Origin: Deinococcus rhizophilus
GTDB lineage: Bacteria; Deinococcota; Deinococci; Deinococcales; Deinococcaceae
DNA length: 7,042 nt
Assembly: GCF_030271215.1 (NCBI RefSeq)
Contig: NZ_JASNGB010000160.1
Location: 1-7,042, forward strand
Direction of reading: 5' to 3'
Shown: one piece after another, positions 1 to 7,042 of the stretch
Layout: every line of letters begins with the position of its first letter
Position numbering within the stretch: the stretch's first letter is position 1
Position numbers and translations under genes: made by a program
The notes under the pieces: generated by a model
Seen by the model: only the letters and a program-made list of their open reading frames with translations
Database searches by the model: none
What the model was told of the DNA's origin: nothing

Positions 1-2
1 AG

Positions 3-29
3 GAAGCCGTGCTGGACGTGCTTTTCTAA
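3..29 (+). CDS. Possible C-terminal tail of an unidentified protein (partial)
   Basis: The third forward frame is open from the window edge to a TAA at 27-29 and reads EAVLDVLF. Its codons mostly end in G or C (GTG, CTG, GAC, GTG, TTC), as in the real genes of this window, whereas the DNA just after it becomes AT-rich. A terminator-like hairpin on the same strand at 118-141 would fit the end of a plus-strand gene, although the roughly 90 bases between are a long gap. Eight residues are far too few to name a family. The first frame is also open, to 81, so the choice of frame is uncertain. Confidence 0.22.
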   Translation, partial: EAVLDVLF

Positions 30-117
30 AACTGAAAGATGTCAGGTATGTAAGGTCCAACTCTTCTGGGCATCGACCTAGCATATAAGATTACAACTCT
101 GCAAAACCATTGCTTTA
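30..117. other. AT-rich stretch without a recognisable gene
   Basis: These bases contrast with the rest of the window: positions 1-120 are about 44% GC by hand count, while the neighbouring DNA is roughly 70%. I see no convincing start codon with a ribosome binding site, no tRNA-like fold and no terminal inverted repeat of an insertion sequence. A short inverted repeat, AGGTC at 53-57 against GACCT at 75-79, is present but weak. The composition suggests either an untranslated 3' region or the edge of DNA of other origin; the window edge prevents a decision. Confidence 0.4.
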
Positions 118-141
118 CCCCCACCTTCACTCGGGTGGGGG
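118..141 (+). terminator. Rho-independent-type hairpin terminator
   Basis: CCCCCACC (118-125) pairs perfectly with GGTGGGGG (134-141) around an 8-base loop, giving an 8-bp GC-rich stem. It is followed by CTTCGTCTT, a modest T-rich run, so the plus strand is the better direction. It would end transcription arriving from the left of the window. It also stands between that DNA and the toxin gene reading from the other side, so it may act in both directions. Confidence 0.55.
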
Positions 142-193
142 CTTCGTCTTGGGGCGGGTTGTGGGTGCCTCCCGTGCGGAGACCCCGCCCGAA

Positions 194-239
194 GGATGGC
201 CCCAGTGTGGCCGCCTGGCCCCGGCGGGGGCATCCGCCG
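194..239. repeat. Overlapping inverted repeats, possible 3' hairpin of the toxin transcript
   Basis: GGATGGCCCC (194-203) faces GGGGGCATCC (226-235), which pair at 9 of 10 positions across a 22-base loop. A competing smaller hairpin uses CGGCGG (222-227) and CCGCCG (234-239) with a 6-base loop. The two share bases 226-227 and 234-235, so they exclude each other. Neither has a T-run on the minus strand, so a classical terminator for the toxin gene is not shown, though a stable 3' structure is plausible. Confidence 0.4.
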
Positions 240-242
240 AAA

Positions 243-280
243 GGGGGAGGGGCGGGTAGGGGAGATGGCGGGGGGTGGGG
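243..280 (+). other. G-quadruplex-type motif
   Basis: Positions 243-262 contain four runs of three or more G separated by loops of one or two bases (GGGGG-A-GGGG-C-GGG-TA-GGGG). Two further runs, GGGGGG and GGGG, follow at 270-280. This satisfies the usual four-run rule for intramolecular G-quadruplexes on the plus strand, which is the template strand for the toxin gene's transcript. G-quadruplex motifs have been proposed to affect expression of repair genes in D. radiodurans; any role at this site is inference. Confidence 0.5.
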
Positions 281-293
281 ACGCGGCCGGGTT

Positions 294-710
294 TTACAGG
301 GTCACGATATTGAGCGCGGGAAAGTCGCTAAAGTCGGCCACATTGAGGGTGAAGAGTCCGTCGGCGTGGTGCAGGGCGTGGGCGCCGATCAGGGCGTCGG
401 GGAGCACTGGCCGCATCCCCCGCCCTCCCCCAGCGCGTCGGCGGGCGTGCAGGGCGGCATTGGCTTGCCCGGCTTCGGCCCAGGCCGCGAGGCTCATGCT
501 GGGGTCCAGGGCAATGTCGGTCGCCTGAAGAAACGAGTCGATCAAGGGACGTGGCGTGTTCGGGCGGGCATGAAGCTCGGCGTACACCACACCGCTGATC
601 ACCAATGGCCCCTGTGCTTGCAGGGCGGCCAGGACCTGCGCCACAGCCGCTGCTCTGGGAGTTCTGTCCAGCAGCTCACTGATGACATTCGTGTCCAGCG
701 CAGTTCTCAA
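294..710 (-). CDS. PIN-domain ribonuclease toxin, VapC type
   Basis: This 138-residue protein has the length and layout of VapC-type toxins, which are Mg2+-dependent ribonucleases that cut RNA when not held by their antitoxin. The acidic residues of a PIN active site can be placed: D6 in the opening ALDTNVI, E45 in YAELHAR, D105 in LPDALIGA and D126 in NVADF. The family pattern 'D-T-N at the start, N-x-x-D-F near the end' is complete, so the enzyme looks intact. The start is TTG (708-710), whose bases overlap the antitoxin stop as TTGA, so translation is probably coupled to the upstream antitoxin gene. A weak start codon behind the antitoxin fits a low toxin-to-antitoxin ratio (inference). 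Its RNA target cannot be read from the sequence. The family call is firm; 'toxin' rests on the pairing with 707-1048. Confidence 0.88.
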   Translation of the reverse strand: MRTALDTNVISELLDRTPRAAAVAQVLAALQAQGPLVISGVVYAELHARPNTPRPLIDSFLQATDIALDPSMSLAAWAEAGQANAALHARRRAGGGRGMRPVLPDALIGAHALHHADGLFTLNVADFSDFPALNIVTL

Positions 711-1048
711 GGGCGGCCGTCTCTGGCCCCGGCGCCCTCCAGAACCTCGCCCACCCGGGTGATGCGGGCACCGGGACCGCTGCGGAGAAGGCGGAGTTCC
801 TCGTCACTGAGGCCCTCGTGCCGCGTCTCGCGGATAAAGTCCTCGGTGGTGTAGCCCTCCGGGAGTGGGGCCGCGCCGACCCAGGCCAGAAACGGATTGT
901 CTTTGCCCCGGCTGGGGCGAACGTGAATCCCCTGATCGTCCATCACGAACTCGATCTCGTCCCCTTTCCCGACGCCCAGCCGCTCCCGGACCTCGCGTGG
1001 CAGAACAACCTGCCCTTTGCTGCTGACGGTGGCGGTCTTCTTCCGCAT
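707..1048 (-). CDS. AbrB/MazE-type antitoxin, partner of the PIN toxin
   Basis: The first ~47 residues form a SpoVT/AbrB swapped-hairpin DNA-binding domain: the TATVSSKGQVVLPREVRERL segment (5-24), then GVGKGDEIEF (25-34). Such proteins dimerise on DNA, bind and neutralise the toxin with their C-terminal part, and repress their own operon. The likely toxin-binding part is about 50-78, starting at NPFLAWVG and running through LPEGYTTEDFIRE. At 113 residues it is longer than the ~80 usual for this group: about 30 residues rich in G, R and A extend past that part and may be a late addition. The ATG at 1046-1048 is set by a strong AGGAGGT (1054-1060) five bases upstream. The stop overlaps the toxin start. 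It lies downstream of recA on the same strand but behind a terminator, so it is probably its own operon. Confidence 0.87.
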   Translation of the reverse strand: MRKKTATVSSKGQVVLPREVRERLGVGKGDEIEFVMDDQGIHVRPSRGKDNPFLAWVGAAPLPEGYTTEDFIRETRHEGLSDEELRLLRSGPGARITRVGEVLEGAGARDGRP

Positions 1049-1053
1049 GCCTG

Positions 1054-1060
1054 ACCTCCT
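1054..1060 (-). promoter_or_regulatory. Strong ribosome binding site of the antitoxin gene
   Basis: On the minus strand the bases read AGGAGGT, a near-complete match to the anti-Shine-Dalgarno sequence, five bases before the ATG at 1048. It fixes the antitoxin start and contrasts with the TTG start of the toxin. Confidence 0.8.
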
Positions 1061-1061
1061 G

Positions 1062-1088
1062 TCTTACATCGTCGCATGAAAAGTAAGA
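1062..1088 (-). promoter_or_regulatory. Candidate operator/promoter of the toxin-antitoxin pair
   Basis: An exact 6-bp inverted repeat, TCTTAC (1062-1067) and GTAAGA (1083-1088) on the plus strand, is separated by 15 bases. The arm centres are 21 bp apart, about two helical turns, which suits a dimeric AbrB-type autorepressor. On the minus strand the repeat covers possible -10 sequences (TACTTT and TGTAAG), but I cannot find a good -35. It lies just upstream of the antitoxin ribosome binding site, the expected place for autoregulation. The operator assignment is inference. Confidence 0.4.
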
Positions 1089-1106
1089 GACCAGATGAGC
1101 AGAAGA

Positions 1107-1135
1107 CGCCCCCACCCATCTTTCGGGCAGGGGCG
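1107..1135 (-). terminator. Terminator of the cinA-thpR-recA operon
   Basis: Read on the minus strand, CGCCCCTGCCC (1135-1125) pairs with GGGTGGGGGCG (1117-1107) as an 11-bp stem containing two central G-T wobbles, with a 7-base loop (GAAAGAT). It is followed by TCTTCTGCTC. It begins 23 bases after the recA stop codon and ends the operon before the toxin-antitoxin promoter region. Confidence 0.72.
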
Positions 1136-1158
1136 CTCGTAGACGAACTCGGGCGGGC

Positions 1159-2986
<1,828 letters not shown>

Positions 2987-2990
<4 letters not shown>

Positions 2991-4204
2991 GCGCCCACCG
3001 CCGGGGAGCGCAGCACGCGCAGCGCGAGGGCCAGCGCGGCGACGGCGGCCCGTTCCCGGATCTGCGCGGCGTCGCCCGGCCAGTCCAGCGCCCGGACCTC
3101 GGCCCGTTCCGGGTCACTCAGGGCGACGAAGGTGCGGCCCGCGCCCTCCCCCTTCGCGGTAGTCACGACGGCGAGGCCCACCGCCGCCCCCAGGTGCTCC
3201 CGCGCTCCCCGGGCCAGTTCCAGGGCGGCAGGTTCGCTCACGACCCCGTGGTCGCGCAGGGTCACCGGGGTCAGGCCCAGCGTGATCAATCGGGCGTGGT
3301 CCACCGTGACGGCGGCGTCCAGGAAGCCGGGTTCGTCGGCCAGCAGCGAGGACAGCGCCCCGCCGCTTCCGGCCTCGATGACGCCCAGGGTGCGCCCCCT
3401 GAGGGCGGCGGTCACCGCTCCGGCCAGCGTGTCGCCGTCCTCGCCCCAGGTCCAGCGGGCGAGGCGCTCGCGGACGGTCGCCAGCACCGGGGCGGCCAGG
3501 GCCTGCGCACCCTCCAGGGTCGGCGCACTCGCGGCCACCCGCACGTCCACCCCGGTCCGGCGGGCGTAGGTGGCGACGCTGGGATTGGCCGCCCGGGTCA
3601 GCTCCGCCAGCAGCTCGGCCACGTTGCTCTCGCCGATGCCCTGGGTGTGCACGGTCACCGCGTGCAGCGCTGAGTCGGGCAGCGGCAGCCGGGGCAGCAC
3701 CTCATCGCGCCACATCCGGTGCATCTCGCGCGGGGGGCCGGGCAGGGCCACGATGAAGCGCTCCTTCCCCCCCACCCGCGTCCGCACGAACCACCCCGGC
3801 GCGGTGCCGACCGGATTGGGCAGCGCCTCGGCCGAGGGGATCAGCCAGGCCTGCTTGCGGTTGACCTGCGGCATCGCCCTGCCCCGGCTGGAATACAGGC
3901 CCTCCAGCCACGCGATCAGGGCCGGGTCCTCCTGCGGCGTCTCCCCCAGCACGGCGGCGATCGCCTCCCGCGTGAGGTCGTCGTCGGTGGGGCCGAGGCC
4001 GCCCCCCACGATCACGAGGTCCGCGCGGGAGAGGGCCAGCCGCAGTCCCTCCGACACCCGCTCCAGGTTGTCGCCCAGCACGGTCTTGCGGTGCAGCGTG
4101 ACGCCCCGCGCCCCGAGTTCGCGGGCGAGGTAGGCGGCGTTGCTGTCGACGATCTCGCCGAACAGCAGCTCCGTGCCCACGCTGATGATTTCTGCTAGCA
4201 GCAT
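2987..4204 (-). CDS. cinA: CinA-like protein with degenerate C-terminal deamidase domain
   Basis: CinA combines an N-terminal MoCF/COG1058 domain, linked to ADP-ribose pyrophosphatase activity in some bacteria, with a C-terminal PncC domain that deamidates nicotinamide mononucleotide. In this 405-residue protein the first domain looks intact: SVGTELLFGEIVDSN (8-22), GGGLGPTDDDLTREA (67-81) and ALPGPPREM (153-161). The second domain (about 255-400) has lost its hallmark. Where active members have A-E-S-C-T-G-G, this one has I-E-A-G-S-G-G (276-282). The usual G-I-A-G-P-G-G loop is replaced by TTAKGEGAG (348-356). NMN deamidation is therefore doubtful. The start is the ATG at 4202-4204, five bases after GAGG (4213-4210). 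An in-frame ATG at 4243 would encode the promoter region as an unlikely extension. It is the first gene of the recA operon. The name is secure, the activity is not. Confidence 0.95.
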
Positions 4205-4206
4205 AA
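4190..4206 (-). promoter_or_regulatory. Candidate radiation/desiccation response motif (DdrO site)
   Basis: Across the cinA start codon the minus strand reads TTATGCTGCTAGCAGAA. Its outer 7-base arms TTATGCT and AGCAGAA are complementary at 6 of 7 positions around a 3-base centre. In Deinococcus, damage-induced genes including the recA operon carry a 17-bp palindrome of the general form TTATG-N7-CATAA. DdrO represses through it until the protease IrrE (PprI) cleaves DdrO after irradiation. Here the left half TTATG is exact and the right half has one change (CAGAA). Its place just downstream of the promoter suits a repressor. The assignment is inference from pattern and context. Confidence 0.5.
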
Positions 4207-4215
4207 CAACCTCGG

Positions 4216-4279
4216 CTGAGTATAGGCGATAGCGAAGCCACATGCCAGGGGAATCACCGCCCGAGTGTAGGCGCCAGCG
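4216..4279. repeat. Imperfect direct repeat carrying two -10-like elements
   Basis: Bases 4216-4234 and 4261-4279 match at 15 of 19 positions and start 45 bp apart. On the minus strand the proximal copy contains the cinA -10 (TATACT) and the distal copy contains TACACT (4269-4264), both inside the context CGCCTAnACTC. The distal copy has no recognisable -35. This may be a duplicated promoter segment or a second weak start. Confidence 0.4.
4219..4248 (-). promoter_or_regulatory. Promoter of the cinA-thpR-recA operon
   Basis: On the minus strand CTGGCA (4248-4243, 4 of 6 matches to TTGACA) is followed after 18 bases by TATACT (4224-4219, 5 of 6 matches to TATAAT). A start 6-7 bases downstream would fall near 4212, leaving a leader of only about 8 bases that barely includes the GAGG ribosome binding site. 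Such short or absent leaders are common in Deinococcus. Confidence 0.65.
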
Positions 4280-4335
4280 GGGGGGAACTGGGGGAGTTGC
4301 GACGCAGGCTTCACGGGGCCTTCATAGTGGAAGCC

Positions 4336-5721
<1,386 letters not shown>

Positions 5722-5736
5722 GAAGGGTTGGAACTG

Positions 5737-5764
5737 AAGGGGCGTCCGGGTGGGCGCCTCTTTG
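5737..5764 (+). terminator. Terminator of the purine permease gene
   Basis: AGGGGCGTCC (5738-5747) pairs with GGGCGCCTCT (5752-5761) as a 10-bp stem with two G-T wobbles and a 4-base GGGT loop. An extra A-T pair closes the base, and the stem is followed by TTTGCC. It starts 16 bases after the permease stop codon and isolates that gene from dnaX. Confidence 0.75.
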
Positions 5765-5818
5765 CCATGGTCAGACCCGAACCCAGCTCCCCTCACCCCC
5801 CGCCCGGAAGCTCGCCGC

Positions 5819-5824
5819 TACACT
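5819..5824 (+). promoter_or_regulatory. Candidate -10 element upstream of dnaX
   Basis: TACACT has the TANNNT form and lies in GCCGCTACACTGAG, close to the -10 context seen upstream of cinA. No -35 is visible 16-18 bases upstream. A start 6-7 bases downstream would coincide with the GTG at 5831, giving a leaderless small frame and a ~110-base leader for dnaX. Confidence 0.4.
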
Positions 5825-5830
5825 GAGCAG

Positions 5831-5940
5831 GTGAAGGGTACAGAAGCGGGGCGCGGCGCGAGGTTGACACAAAAATCTCGGTGGAGACGGCACTTCTGCC
5901 CGTTCGCCTCCGCTTCCCCTGCTTGCCCCCGGGAGTGCCC

Positions 5941-5944
<4 letters not shown>
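5831..5944 (+). CDS. Possible 37-codon leaderless frame upstream of dnaX
   Basis: A GTG at 5831-5833 opens a 37-codon frame ending in TGA at 5942-5944, which overlaps the dnaX ATG as ATGA. It has no ribosome binding site, but TACACT sits six bases upstream of the GTG, the geometry of leaderless genes in Deinococcus. The peptide is basic in its first half (KSRWRRHF at 15-22) and Cys/Pro-rich at the end (CPF, ACPRECP). I recognise no family. It could couple translation into dnaX, act as a leader peptide, or be chance in stop-poor GC-rich DNA. The frame also stays open further upstream, to 5750, which weakens the case. Confidence 0.25.

Positions 5945-7042
<1,098 letters not shown>

Larger units (their letters stand above)
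142..293. other. G-rich intergenic DNA downstream of the toxin gene
   Basis: No coding region is supported here; the frames that stay open do so because the DNA is GC-rich and lacks stops. The stretch is dominated by G runs on the plus strand and by overlapping inverted repeats, listed separately (194-239 and 243-280). It is the 3' flank of the minus-strand toxin gene, whose TAA stop is at 294-296. Confidence 0.5.

Noticed and set aside
1..81. First-frame peptide with CWTC and CQVC as a zinc-ribbon tail
   Set aside because: The cysteine spacing is suggestive, but only 26 codons are visible, codon use is unlike the neighbours, and the third frame offers an equally plausible end.
84..89. TATAAG as a -10 box on the plus strand
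   Set aside because: No matching -35 upstream and no plus-strand gene follows; it precedes a terminator.
135..854. 239-residue plus-strand frame over the toxin-antitoxin pair
   Set aside because: It starts inside the terminator hairpin and reads through the antisense of two well-supported genes with low-complexity translation.
4205..4243. Longer CinA starting at the ATG at 4243
   Set aside because: The 13 extra residues (MWLRYRLYSAEVV) would be encoded by the promoter, including the TATACT box; the ATG at 4204 has the ribosome binding site and begins at the usual family N-terminus.
4280..4294. G runs upstream of the permease as a G-quadruplex
   Set aside because: Only two separate long G runs are present, fewer than the four tracts with proper loops required.
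5864..5869. Perfect TTGACA as the -35 box of a dnaX promoter
   Set aside because: No acceptable -10 lies 16-18 bases downstream; the region reads GAGACGGCAC. It may be chance.
5882..5900. Short hairpin GGCA-CTTC-TGCC and a nearby minus-strand T-run as a terminator
   Set aside because: The stems are only 4 bp and there is no minus-strand gene upstream of them to terminate.

Overview
The window reads as a high-GC chromosome segment of a Deinococcus-type bacterium. The main evidence is the minus-strand gene order cinA - thpR (ligT) - recA, which is the known recA operon of Deinococcus radiodurans. The RecA protein is also of the Deinococcus type, and the upstream regions carry TANNNT -10 elements of the kind used for short-leader and leaderless mRNAs in this genus. 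Species cannot be fixed from the sequence alone.

Layout. Positions 1-293 hold no recognised gene. The first ~120 bases are AT-rich (about 44% GC by my count) and may carry the last codons of a plus-strand gene, followed by a terminator hairpin (118-141). Then comes a very G-rich, hairpin-rich stretch (about 190-285). Next is a minus-strand toxin-antitoxin pair: an AbrB/MazE-type antitoxin (1048-707) overlapping by 4 bases a PIN-domain, VapC-type toxin (710-294) that starts with TTG. It has its own strong ribosome binding site and a candidate inverted-repeat operator. A good hairpin terminator (1107-1135) separates it from the recA operon (4204-1159), in which cinA, thpR and recA are joined by two ATGA overlaps.

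Upstream of cinA lie a promoter (CTGGCA-18-TATACT) and, across the cinA start codon, a 17-base near-palindrome (4190-4206) resembling the radiation/desiccation response motif bound by the repressor DdrO. Divergent from this operon is a purine permease of the AzgA/NCS2 family (4336-5721, plus strand), closed by a hairpin terminator. The last gene is dnaX (from 5941, plus strand, cut by the window edge), encoding the gamma/tau subunit of the DNA polymerase III clamp loader. A possible 37-codon leaderless reading frame precedes it and overlaps its start by ATGA.

Functionally, the core is DNA maintenance: RecA strand exchange and DNA-damage-linked expression, plus clamp loading by DnaX. The toxin-antitoxin pair looks like an accessory insertion downstream of the recA operon. 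No CRISPR array, tRNA, rRNA or complete mobile element was seen. I found no clearly new multi-gene system. The points most worth a second look are the DdrO-like site on the cinA start, the apparently inactivated nicotinamide-deamidase domain of CinA, the small frame before dnaX, and the duplicated -10 region between cinA and the permease.
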